Shown one piece after another: positions 1 to 7,075 of a stretch of 64,000 nt of DNA. Below the pieces are notes generated by a model. It searched no databases. It was not told where the DNA came from and saw only the letters and a program-made list of their open reading frames with translations. The stretch comes from Paenibacillus taiwanensis DSM 18679 (GTDB taxonomy: Bacteria; Bacillota; Bacilli; Paenibacillales; Paenibacillaceae): NCBI RefSeq assembly GCF_000425125.1, contig NZ_AULE01000031.1, positions 186,001-250,000 on the forward strand, read 5' to 3'. A program made the position numbers and the translations under genes. Positions within the stretch are counted from its first letter, which is position 1. Every line of letters starts with the position of its first letter.

Positions 1-1655
1 CCCTCAATAATAACTTCGATACCTTCGCCCGCCACAGTCTCTGCATGGGAAGGCTCTGCAAATTTCGCCATGCCTTTCCCATTGACATATCGAATCATTG
101 CCTTCGCAAGCGGGTGAAGCGAGCCCTGCTCAACAGCTCCGATGACCTCATAGCAGCGTCCCTGATCATACACAGCCTCTGCTATTACAGCAGGCTCACC
201 TTTGGTTAAAGTTCCGGTCTTATCAAAAGCAAGGGCATTAATTTTGCCGAGCTGCTCCAGATGGACGCCACCTTTGACCAGAATGCCCATACGTGCAGTG
301 CGTGTTATGCCGCTCACAATTGCAATTGGCGAGGACAGAATTAAGGCACAAGGACAACCAACAATGAGGACAGCAAAACCTTGATAGACCCATTTGAACC
401 AATCCCCGTCCAGCAAGAGCGGCGGCACAACCATTACTAGCGCTGCAATAATCATAATGACAGGAGTATAATATTGCGCGAACTTATCAATAAACAACTC
501 CGTCGGTGTCTTGGTATCTTGCGCTTCGCGAACAAGATGTAATATTTTAGCTAAAGATGAGTCCTGATACGCTTTGTCTACCCGAACTTTTAACAGCCCG
601 GACGTGTTGATGCTGCCTCCATAAACACTGCTTCCGACCTCTTTGGCTACTGGCAGCGATTCACCTGTAATAGCAGCTTCGTTGACCCCGCTAATTCCAT
701 CTAGCACAGTGCCGTCAGACGGAATCTTCTCGCCTGGCCGCACAACGACGGTATCGTTGACTTGGAGCTGATCGATTGGAATCGTAACCGTCTCACCGTG
801 CCGCAATACGTTAGCTTGCTTAGGCGCCACCTCTAACAGTGAAGCAACCGATTGTCGGGCCCGCTCCATACCATAACCTTCAAGAATCTCATTAAGCCCA
901 AACAAAATAGCAACTAGCGTAGCTTCTTTCCATTCGCCCATCACTACTGCGCCCGTTAGTGCTACTGTCATCAAAGTATCCATATTAAATCGTAACCGGA
1001 ACAGGTTGCGCAGTCCTTGCATAAATGTGGTATGTCCACTTAATAGCACGGCAATGAGGTAAAGCGAAATTAAGGACCACTGTGGTATACGACCGTCCAA
1101 TAAAAAAGTAGATACATAAAGCACCGATGATATGCCGAGAAACCACTTCATTCGTTTCATCGAGCCGTGCTCATGGCTATGTCCGTGGCTATGATCGTGG
1201 CTATGCGATTCTCCGTGTCCGTGACTGGCATCAGCATGATCGTGTGTATGATTGTGCGTGTTGCTATGCGCATGCGCGTCATGTGAATGCCCCTCGCAAT
1301 TGTGGGGCTCATGCCCGTGTTCATGCTCATGGCCTACTGCATGAAGCGAATCATAATCGTGAGCTTGCTTGCCCTTGCTATCCCCGGCTCTCGTAAAACC
1401 TTCTCCCGTCAGAGCACCCGCCTCGACGAGATATGCACCATCCCGCCGCAAAATGCGTTCCACCTGCTTGCGATTAACAGACGGATGAATCTTTAACGTG
1501 CCGCTGTTGTAATGTAATTCCGCGTCCTTACCATTTTCCAACCGTCGAATATCGATCTCACATTCACGAGCGCAATTGGCACAAGATAAGCCTTTTACCT
1601 GAAACGACTGCCGCTCGTCACCTTCTGTTAGTTGATTAGGGAGTGGTCTAGTCAT
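1..1655 (-). CDS. cadA: Heavy-metal P1B-type ATPase (Cd/Zn/Pb efflux, CadA-like), 3' end cut by window
   Basis: This is a membrane pump that exports divalent soft metals using ATP. The frame is open to the window edge, so about 551 N-terminal residues are visible. A heavy-metal-associated domain at the N terminus carries CANC (Cys25 and Cys28). A His-rich linker follows at roughly residues 85-168, then membrane segments, the TGES phosphatase motif near residue 330, the CPC metal-transport motif near 434 and the phosphorylation motif DKTGT near 478. CPC together with the CadC neighbour points to Cd/Zn/Pb rather than copper. The ATG overlaps the last 8 bases of the upstream repressor gene, and a GAGAGGAG ribosome binding site lies inside that gene, so the two are probably translationally coupled. 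The hinge region and C-terminal helices lie outside the window. Confidence 0.93.
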   Translation of the reverse strand, partial: MTRPLPNQLTEGDERQSFQVKGLSCANCARECEIDIRRLENGKDAELHYNSGTLKIHPSVNRKQVERILRRDGAYLVEAGALTGEGFTRAGDSKGKQAHDYDSLHAVGHEHEHGHEPHNCEGHSHDAHAHSNTHNHTHDHADASHGHGESHSHDHSHGHSHEHGSMKRMKWFLGISSVLYVSTFLLDGRIPQWSLISLYLIAVLLSGHTTFMQGLRNLFRLRFNMDTLMTVALTGAVVMGEWKEATLVAILFGLNEILEGYGMERARQSVASLLEVAPKQANVLRHGETVTIPIDQLQVNDTVVVRPGEKIPSDGTVLDGISGVNEAAITGESLPVAKEVGSSVYGGSINTSGLLKVRVDKAYQDSSLAKILHLVREAQDTKTPTELFIDKFAQYYTPVIMIIAALVMVVPPLLLDGDWFKWVYQGFAVLIVGCPCALILSSPIAIVSGITRTARMGILVKGGVHLEQLGKINALAFDKTGTLTKGEPAVIAEAVYDQGRCYEVIGAVEQGSLHPLAKAMIRYVNGKGMAKFAEPSHAETVAGEGIEVIIE

Positions 1656-2040
1656 GACAATGCTCCTCTCTCATATGCTCTTGAGTCATCCGAATCAGCA
1701 TACGAATATGATGGTCAGTCAGTGAATAAAATACGTTTTTCCCTTCTTTACGCGACTTTGCGATACCAAGCGATTTCATTAATCTCAGATGATGCGAAGT
1801 TGTTGCGATCGAATGACCTGTCAATACAGCCATATCACACACACATAACTCTTCACCCTCATCCAAATAAACCGCCATCTTCATCCTTGTCGGATCAGAC
1901 AGCGCCTTGAACATTTGAGCCATACTGCTCACTTCATGTTCAACGACACGGCCTTTGAGTGTATTAATCTTTGCCAGGTCATAACATACAAGCTCACACA
2001 CATCTTGTTGCGTATCTTCTTTAATTGGTTTAGGTACCAT
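1648..2040 (-). CDS. cadC: ArsR/SmtB-family metal-responsive repressor, CadC-like
   Basis: This winged-helix repressor is expected to release the operator when it binds Cd, Pb or Zn. Its 130 residues include an N-terminal CELVCYD segment and the ELCVCD motif near residue 65. These match the two Cys pairs that build the metal site of staphylococcal CadC. A TSHHLRLM recognition helix and a basic wing (RKEGKNVFYSL) follow. The C-terminal DHHIRMLIRMTQEH stretch resembles the second alpha5 metal site of this family. The stop overlaps the start of the ATPase gene. A sigma-A-type promoter and an inverted repeat lie directly upstream, which fits autoregulation of a two-gene operon. Confidence 0.92.
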   Translation of the reverse strand: MVPKPIKEDTQQDVCELVCYDLAKINTLKGRVVEHEVSSMAQMFKALSDPTRMKMAVYLDEGEELCVCDMAVLTGHSIATTSHHLRLMKSLGIAKSRKEGKNVFYSLTDHHIRMLIRMTQEHMREEHCHD

Positions 2041-2122
2041 TGTTTACACCCCTAGCTGCTGAAAATTAATAATCGTAAAACTAAATAAACCATAATGAAT
2101 TGAAATAAATGAAAAATGTATT

Positions 2123-2142
2123 AATCAAGTATTCGTTTGATT
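2123..2142 (-). promoter_or_regulatory. Probable CadC operator (inverted repeat)
   Basis: AATCAA and TTGATT are perfect 6-bp arms separated by 8 bases. The repeat sits just downstream of the predicted transcription start of the cadC-cadA operon, where a bound repressor would block initiation. The AT-rich arms resemble known CadC operators, but the assignment is an inference. Confidence 0.5.
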
Positions 2143-2156
2143 GTTTGTTTAACTGA

Positions 2157-2185
2157 ATTATAGCACTACAAATTCATATATTCAA
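2157..2185 (-). promoter_or_regulatory. Sigma-A-type promoter of cadC-cadA
   Basis: Read on the minus strand, TTGAAT (-35) and TATAAT (-10) are 17 bases apart. Transcription would start near 2150, about 110 bases before the cadC ATG. Confidence 0.6.
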
Positions 2186-2321
2186 ATGATTTTTATAATG
2201 TTATTCAAAATTGTTTATTTGCCTACGCCACATATAAAAAGCGATGGGTCGTGCTCTGCGCACATTCCATCGCTTGTCATGCATTTACTCTTGAATTCAT
2301 TGTCTACCATCCGAACTGAAA

Positions 2322-3056
2322 CTATTCACCAGATTCAGTTTGAAACGTCTCCAGTAGTCGGGCGGGATTCGATAAAGGCACAGCCTGCTTATCTACGACT
2401 GAAACATACGGATTGCCCGCAATGTAAAAGCGCCAAAGTTTGTCCGCATACTCTTCTGCGTACGGAATGTTAATACGAGTTGCACATACAATTTGCTCAT
2501 ATGGAATGTCAATTCCTCGTTCGATCCAAAGTTCTTTTCCCATCACCAGATCAGCCCCATCAAACTGCTTGTCGATTTGAAGCGCAGCACACAGCTTCCC
2601 TGGACCATTGCTAATATCCGCCGTTTTACGCGAGCGGATCGGTCTATGTATGCGCATCCAAGCCACGTCTGTTGGTGATAAAGGCTCAACGGCACGGATC
2701 AATACAGCCTCAGCCTGTTCTAGCTCCGCTGCAACTACATTTAAGCAATAGTGCATACCATATATCAAGTAAACGTAAGCCTTGCCACCATCCTGGAACA
2801 TCGTTTCAGTTCGCTTCGTACGCCGATTGCCATAGGCGTGACTGCCTTTATCAAGTGGCGCAACGTAACTTTCCGTTTCCACAATTCGGCAGCGAATCAG
2901 CCCTTCGGACGTTCGTCTCACCACTGTCTGTCCGAGCAATTGTGGTGCTAGCGGCAGCGCCCCCTGCCGAAACCAGGATCGGGACAACCTGCCGTCTATT
3001 GCCAAATCACATCCATTGGCAGCTTCTACAAGTAAATCATGCTTCTTTCGCGGCAT
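2322..3056 (-). CDS. DNA-3-methyladenine glycosylase (AAG/MPG family)
   Basis: This enzyme excises alkylated or deaminated purines and starts base-excision repair. The 244-residue protein has the AAG fold markers: GQTVVRRT, then RIVETESYVAP with the Glu expected to activate water, and the tyrosine-rich YVYLIYGMHYCLNVVA segment that lines the base pocket. The start at 3056 is chosen because GGGAAGGAGG lies 7 bases upstream. An in-frame Met further upstream would run into the preceding nuclease gene and has no binding site. The nuclease gene ends 19 bases upstream on the same strand, so both are probably transcribed together as repair genes. Confidence 0.9.
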   Translation of the reverse strand: MPRKKHDLLVEAANGCDLAIDGRLSRSWFRQGALPLAPQLLGQTVVRRTSEGLIRCRIVETESYVAPLDKGSHAYGNRRTKRTETMFQDGGKAYVYLIYGMHYCLNVVAAELEQAEAVLIRAVEPLSPTDVAWMRIHRPIRSRKTADISNGPGKLCAALQIDKQFDGADLVMGKELWIERGIDIPYEQIVCATRINIPYAEEYADKLWRFYIAGNPYVSVVDKQAVPLSNPARLLETFQTESGE

Positions 3057-3075
3057 CTGCTTGCCTCCTTCCCTT

Positions 3076-4011
3076 TTATTCCTCTGGACGTGCTTTAGCC
3101 CCTTCGCACATTTCACGATAAGAGCAGCGGCGACATTTTCGCTCGTCATCCGTCACCTCAAAATCCATTCGAGACTTGGGAGCATTAGCTGCTGTATCTG
3201 ACAAATAATGACGCATCTTTGCGATACTCGTCTCCACATAAGCTGTAAGCTCGTTCATTTCATCCTCTTGTACTTGGTCCAGCTTACACTGCCCACTTAA
3301 CAAATATTCCGTGCGAATATCGATTTGCTCATACGGAATTCCATAATTCTCATGGACATACCAGCTGTACAAACGAAGCTGTGTGACATTGCGTTCGTCC
3401 TCCTGCCCCGTCTTCCAGTCCACAATGATGTACCTCCCCGCCTGACGGTACATAAAGTCAAGCTTGACGTAGATCATCGTATCGCCAAGATCAAGTGTGT
3501 TTAGCTTCTCCAGCTCCACTAAATGGCAACTATCTGCATGCATATAATGCTGTAAGCTTTCACTGCCAAGCAGCCGATCAACTAAAATCGGCAAGCGTGT
3601 CTTAATCGTTTCCGTTAACTGCGGCGGCAAACCACCTCTATAGTACATCTCGTGCAGCATCTGTCGCTGCTTAGGCTGCGCTGTCCACGCCTCTATGTCT
3701 TTGGAATCCTTGTAGGCCTGGTTTAGTAGAAAGCGGATTCGCTTAATCATTTCCTCTCGCTCCTGCATTTTTCCATAGTGATGATAAGTCTTCACCGCTT
3801 CCTCGGCCAACTTGTGCACTGCATCTCCGAATACAAGGTATAGATTCGTCATCTGCTTCAATCGATACGCCTGCCTCGCCATAGGCGGAGCATCCAAATA
3901 CCAGCCATTATGCGCAGCGTAGTAGTGGAAGTAGTATTTGCGGCGGCATTCTTCAAACAGGTTATGGCGCGAAGGCGACCACGACCAATCCGGATAAGGT
4001 CTTGGTGGCAT
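3076..4011 (-). CDS. PD-(D/E)XK nuclease family protein, Cas4/AddB-like with probable Fe-S cluster
   Basis: This is a predicted DNA nuclease of the RecB-nuclease superfamily, 311 residues. The N-terminal SPSRHNLFEECRRKYYF segment is the usual opening of these domains and supplies one Cys. The catalytic core reads VKLDFMYR then YIIVDWKTG (Asp, then D-x-K), followed by QLRLYSWYV, the QxxxY motif. The C terminus has CRRCSYREMC. One N-terminal Cys plus three C-terminal Cys is the arrangement that holds a 4Fe-4S cluster in Cas4 and AddB. The start is set by AAAGGAG nine bases before the ATG. No helicase or cas gene is adjacent, so it appears to act alone or with the neighbouring glycosylase. The exact substrate is unknown. 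Confidence 0.85.
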   Translation of the reverse strand: MPPRPYPDWSWSPSRHNLFEECRRKYYFHYYAAHNGWYLDAPPMARQAYRLKQMTNLYLVFGDAVHKLAEEAVKTYHHYGKMQEREEMIKRIRFLLNQAYKDSKDIEAWTAQPKQRQMLHEMYYRGGLPPQLTETIKTRLPILVDRLLGSESLQHYMHADSCHLVELEKLNTLDLGDTMIYVKLDFMYRQAGRYIIVDWKTGQEDERNVTQLRLYSWYVHENYGIPYEQIDIRTEYLLSGQCKLDQVQEDEMNELTAYVETSIAKMRHYLSDTAANAPKSRMDFEVTDDERKCRRCSYREMCEGAKARPEE

Positions 4012-4134
4012 GAAGTTTCGACTCCTTTGGATATATAACATCTTCAATGTAAAGAACAGGCTCCCCCCAGGAACCTGATGCAACTATGAACTATTATATC
4101 ATGGAGGTTATAAACGATGGGATGTCGCTACTAT

Positions 4135-4464
4135 CTACTGTACATTGGGGAAAGGATAGAGGTGGCGTAGTAATAGATCCGCCTTGTCTGGGCTTAACCA
4201 CAGTCGTGAATCTACATTTTGCTGTACTGCATCTTGACCCAGTTCCACTTCTTGTGACAACACTTGACCGTACGTGAGCATGCCGATAGGTAGTGTTCGT
4301 AAACCAATTAAACTTTCACCGCGCCCCCATGATACGGATTGCTCCAGATGTATGTTCGGAGCCAATTGCTGCACAGACATTAACGATGAAAGTATGACTG
4401 CGATAGCTGTAAATACAATAAGAGATATAACGAGTGTTAACCTGAAGGGCTGTTGATCACGCAT
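4135..4464 (-). CDS. Hypothetical single-pass membrane protein
   Basis: I do not recognise this 109-residue protein. A hydrophobic segment at about residues 9-31 would anchor it in the membrane, followed by an extracytoplasmic tail of about 75 residues with no clear motif. The ATG at 4464 is preceded by GGTG six bases upstream; a second ATG at 4476 is possible. It lies between the nuclease gene and the SRAP gene on the same strand. A real gene is likely but not certain. Confidence 0.5.
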   Translation of the reverse strand: MRDQQPFRLTLVISLIVFTAIAVILSSLMSVQQLAPNIHLEQSVSWGRGESLIGLRTLPIGMLTYGQVLSQEVELGQDAVQQNVDSRLWLSPDKADLLLRHLYPFPNVQ

Positions 4465-4589
4465 TACTTTCACCATCCGTTCATTAAGATCATTTGCATG
4501 AAGTATATCTATATTATTCCATTTTATATGGTATCGGGAAGCGCTACAATGGCTGTACCAATACGGATCACGGTCTTCTGCGCAACAAA

Positions 4590-4617
4590 GAGGCCCCCCA
4601 GTAACTGGGCTAGCCTC
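4590..4617 (-). terminator. Likely terminator after the SRAP gene
   Basis: GAGGC and GCCTC arms, extended by CCAGT/ACTGG, form a hairpin. On the minus strand it is followed by a short T-rich stretch (CTTTGTT). Confidence 0.5.
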
Positions 4618-4669
4618 ATGTAACGTTCAATTCAGTTAGATTTCATCTATATTCACTTATTTCAGCCTG

Positions 4670-5347
4670 CTAGCTTTTCACCCATGCCTGCTTTAAGTCG
4701 AGTTCCTGAATACAAGCTTCATCATCATATGACGAATGCTGAATTAATGGTGATACAGGATAGAGGTGCATGCGGCTCTCATGAATAGGCTTCAGCATAC
4801 GCTGAAAATACTCCACCTCAAGTGACTCCGGCTCCAACCACTGGTTATACTCCTCTGGCTCCAGTATAGCAGGCATACGACGATCAAACTCCACTGTTAG
4901 TGCATTCCCGCGAGGTGCCATAAGCAGCGTACAAGTACGATACGTTTCACCTTTAGCATTACGCCACATATCGTATAGACCTGCAATACCAAAAGCACCG
5001 TGTGTGCGCAGCACTACACGTACCGGATGCTTCCGCTTATCCGTCGTACGCCAATAATAGAAACCCGTGCACGGAATAATGCAGCGCTGACGTTCGATCA
5101 CTTTGCGATACGCTACGTTTTCAAAAACAGATAAAAGATCGGCATTAACCGCATCAGCAGCCCAAAATGGGACAAGCCCCCACCTGAATTTGTCCAGTAT
5201 GCGTTGCCCGTCCATTAAGTGAACGACAGGTACCTCTTGTGTCGGAATTACGTTGTATCGGGGGCGATAATTCATATGAACCTGATCGATACGAAATAAG
5301 GTTTGTAACTCAACGACACTCGCACTAATTGAATATTGGCGGCACAT
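4670..5347 (-). CDS. SRAP/HMCES (YedK) family protein, divergent active site
   Basis: Family members crosslink to abasic sites in single-stranded DNA through a Cys at position 2. The start is placed so that the product begins MCRQYS, which gives Cys2; GGAGGTGGAGGCG precedes this ATG. Family landmarks are RYNVIPTQ, RWGLVPFWA, FENVAYRKV (with the conserved Asn), RCIIPCTGFYYW and IAGLYDMW. Two residues usually considered catalytic look changed. The Glu of GFYEW is Tyr here, and the HDRMP stretch reads DRRMP, so the usual His is absent. Length (225 residues) is normal. Cys2 suggests it still binds abasic DNA, but reversal or peptidase chemistry may differ. Confidence 0.85.
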   Translation of the reverse strand: MCRQYSISASVVELQTLFRIDQVHMNYRPRYNVIPTQEVPVVHLMDGQRILDKFRWGLVPFWAADAVNADLLSVFENVAYRKVIERQRCIIPCTGFYYWRTTDKRKHPVRVVLRTHGAFGIAGLYDMWRNAKGETYRTCTLLMAPRGNALTVEFDRRMPAILEPEEYNQWLEPESLEVEYFQRMLKPIHESRMHLYPVSPLIQHSSYDDEACIQELDLKQAWVKS

Positions 5348-5490
5348 CGCCTCCACCTCCTGTACACGTATCGTGTGCACAAGAGGCAATATTATACATC
5401 AAATGCAAATAAAACGTTGCAACCGTAAACGGTTGTACCTCATATGAAATCGCACATTTTATTACGCTCCAAATACTTTAGCACACAATA

Positions 5491-5535
5491 AAGCCTGCAA
5501 AAGTGATAGAAAAGGCGCACCAACTTTGCAGGCTT
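5491..5535 (-). terminator. Terminator of the small Pro-rich peptide gene
   Basis: AAGCCTGCAAAGT and ACTTTTGCAGGCTT arms, read on the minus strand, form a long hairpin followed by a T-containing tail. It lies 28 bases after the peptide stop codon. Confidence 0.7.
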
Positions 5536-5562
5536 GAATATATTACGATATAGTTCTTCATT

Positions 5563-5724
5563 TTACTTTTTCACAGGAACCGCCTGAAGTGAGATGGGTT
5601 GAGGTACAGATGGAACAATTTCAGGTTGAGCCTGCGTAATGGGTACCGCTGGTTGGGAACCGTTTTTCCACCATGTAGAATTAACAGATTGATTAGCTCT
5701 ATTCACGGAATTACAGAAACACAT
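5563..5724 (-). CDS. Small Cys/Pro-containing peptide of 53 residues, function unknown
   Basis: This open frame has a very strong ribosome binding site (GGAGGAGGTG seven bases before ATG) and its own downstream terminator, so it is probably translated. The product begins MCFCNSVNRANQSVNSTWW, with Cys2 and Cys4, and ends in a Pro/Val/Gln-rich tail with repeated QP and VP pairs. There is no signal peptide or membrane segment. It is transcribed away from the DUF1360 sporulation-type gene. A CATATACTA element about 33 bases upstream of the ATG resembles the -10 of sigma-K promoters. I do not recognise the family; a spore-coat or other spore role is a guess from context. Confidence 0.6.
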   Translation of the reverse strand: MCFCNSVNRANQSVNSTWWKNGSQPAVPITQAQPEIVPSVPQPISLQAVPVKK

Positions 5725-5756
5725 TGTGCTCACCTCCTCCTACTCTTCCTACTAAA

Positions 5757-5765
5757 TAGTATATG
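5757..5765 (-). promoter_or_regulatory. Possible sigma-K-like -10 element
   Basis: CATATACTA on the minus strand fits CATAnnnTA. It lies about 33 bases before the start of the 53-residue peptide gene. No convincing -35 was identified, so this is weak. Confidence 0.25.
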
Positions 5766-5868
5766 AATAATAGAATAATAGGATTGGACGAACTTATGAT
5801 GCCGTATACACATTCCGTTATCGGATAACGCTTATATATCCCATTTTCCTTTGAAGGAGGGTTAAATG

Positions 5869-6219
5869 ATGCTCACTGAACTTAGCTGGCTTCAATTTGT
5901 TATTCTTGCGTTTGCGAGCTTCCGCCTGACTCATCTGCTCGTATACGATGATATATCGATCCCTCTGCGCCGTCACTTTATCGAACCATCTGCCCAAAGG
6001 GACGAGCAAGGCCATATCAGCAAGGTGCTAGAGCCACGTGGCACTGGAATTCGCCGCTTCATCGGTTTGATCATGTTGTGCCATTGGTGTACAGGAATCT
6101 GGTCTACATTGCTCCTGACAGCGCTTGTACTATTTGTTCCAGGTGCTTGGTGGCTGCTCATCATATTGGCAGCCGCCGGAGTCGCTGCGATTATCGAAAC
6201 AATTGTGCTGCGGCTTTGA
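5869..6219 (+). CDS. DUF1360 membrane protein, YjcA-like sporulation protein
   Basis: This small integral membrane protein is about 116 residues. It has hydrophobic segments near residues 4-24, 64-80 and 82-112. The FRLTHLLVYDDI segment near the N terminus and the LCHWCTGIW segment (two Cys and a Trp) in the middle are typical of the DUF1360 family, whose Bacillus subtilis member YjcA is made during sporulation. Two ATGs are adjacent; the second lies eight bases after GGAGG and is preferred. The first, at 5866, cannot be excluded. The molecular function of the family is not known to me. Confidence 0.8.
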   Translation: MLTELSWLQFVILAFASFRLTHLLVYDDISIPLRRHFIEPSAQRDEQGHISKVLEPRGTGIRRFIGLIMLCHWCTGIWSTLLLTALVLFVPGAWWLLIILAAAGVAAIIETIVLRL

Positions 6220-6540
6220 CGTCTTCAGGAGATACACGTGCTAAATTGGAGCTATAAACGTCACAGCTCCATTAGTAAGTATGTGAACACAAATAACCTT
6301 CCATCTGCTTGTGTCGTGCAAATGGGAAGGTTTTTTGTATTCCCTTGCTTAGACAGCCGCTCACCCGCATCCTTATCATTGCTGCCTTCATATTTTTACA
6401 AATGTTGACTGTTCCACATGTAACATCCACAATTTCCGACATCACCTCGACATCTTGTTCCTGTCATAGTGCTCGAAATGTGCAATTCCTTAGCGCCTCG
6501 TGATATATTCAATATAAATCTTAAACGAGGAGGAATGACA
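6220..6540. other. Intergenic region with two hairpins
   Basis: No gene is supported here. A short GGAGCT/AGCTCC hairpin (6248-6270) and a strong terminator (6295-6336) follow the DUF1360 gene. The rest, about 6340-6520, should hold the promoter of the YtxH-like gene, but I could not define its elements. Confidence 0.5.
6295..6336 (+). terminator. Rho-independent terminator after DUF1360 gene
   Basis: AACCTTCC and GGAAGGTT arms are followed by a run of six T. Confidence 0.8.
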
Positions 6541-6804
6541 ATGTCCCAACCCTCATCCAACCGTGCATTTTTGCTCGGCTCGATAGTCGGAGTCGTAATC
6601 GGAGGTGCCGCAGCCCTGCTTCTGGCGCCAAAGCCTGGACGCGAACTTCGGGAAGACATTACAGACGGCGTGCAGCAAATATGTAAAGGAACGCAGCAAA
6701 TGGTTCGGAGCCTCGATTTGATTGACCATAAGCCAGCTGCGTGGATTGATATTACACCGCAGCCCGCGTCCCAAGCTGTAAATGCAAGCAATTCGCACCA
6801 CTAA
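6541..6804 (+). CDS. YtxH-domain small membrane protein
   Basis: The 87-residue protein has one N-terminal glycine-rich membrane segment (LLGSIVGVVIGGAAALLLAP). It is followed by KPGRELREDI, the usual YtxH-family junction, and a short amphipathic helix. The family includes general-stress proteins of Bacillus with no settled biochemical role. The start is the ATG seven bases after GAGGAGG. Another ATG at 6535 almost touches the binding site and is unlikely. It is monocistronic, with its own terminator 55 bases downstream. Confidence 0.75.
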   Translation: MSQPSSNRAFLLGSIVGVVIGGAAALLLAPKPGRELREDITDGVQQICKGTQQMVRSLDLIDHKPAAWIDITPQPASQAVNASNSHH

Positions 6805-6859
6805 CGTCTGCTTCAAACTCAAAATCATACCCAATACTAGCTATGCTAGCTTGGGCTGC

Positions 6860-6895
6860 AAGGCTCTGTTCACCTGTGAACAGAGCCTTGCTTTT
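6860..6895 (+). terminator. Strong terminator after YtxH-like gene
   Basis: AAGGCTCTGTTCAC and GTGAACAGAGCCTT are perfect 14-base arms around a two-base centre, followed by a T-rich tail. Confidence 0.9.
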
Positions 6896-6990
6896 CGCAT
6901 TTTTCTCACTAGAAAATGGTCCCGAAACCCACCTATGTGACCTTCATAATTTCTCCTATTGCATATTTACGATCGACGTTATAACTTATG

Positions 6991-7003
6991 AATGTTCGGT
7001 ATA
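6991..7003 (+). promoter_or_regulatory. Possible PurR box upstream of purine permease
   Basis: AATGTTCGGTATA matches 12 of 13 positions of the inverted Bacillus PurBox (AWWGTTCGGWWWT). A weaker partner, ATTTACGATC, lies about 26 bases upstream. The position, 73 bases before the permease start, fits. I saw no purine riboswitch core in this leader. Confidence 0.45.
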
Positions 7004-7075
7004 AAAATCGAATAGAAGTAGAAGTCTAAACCAATTGCAAATCAGGCACAAATGTGTAAAGGAGTTGTATCAATA

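Noticed and set aside
1127-1910. Several plus-strand open frames opposite the ATPase and cadC genes
   Set aside because: They are frames on the opposite strand of well-supported genes. The His-rich stretch in one is a shadow of the His-rich linker, and no ribosome binding sites precede them.
3076-4011. Cas4 belonging to a CRISPR locus
   Set aside because: No repeat array or other cas gene is present in the window. The protein is a stand-alone PD-(D/E)XK nuclease.
6901-7075. Purine riboswitch before the AzgA permease
   Set aside because: The conserved core bases and paired arms of the purine aptamer are not present. A PurR-like box was found instead.
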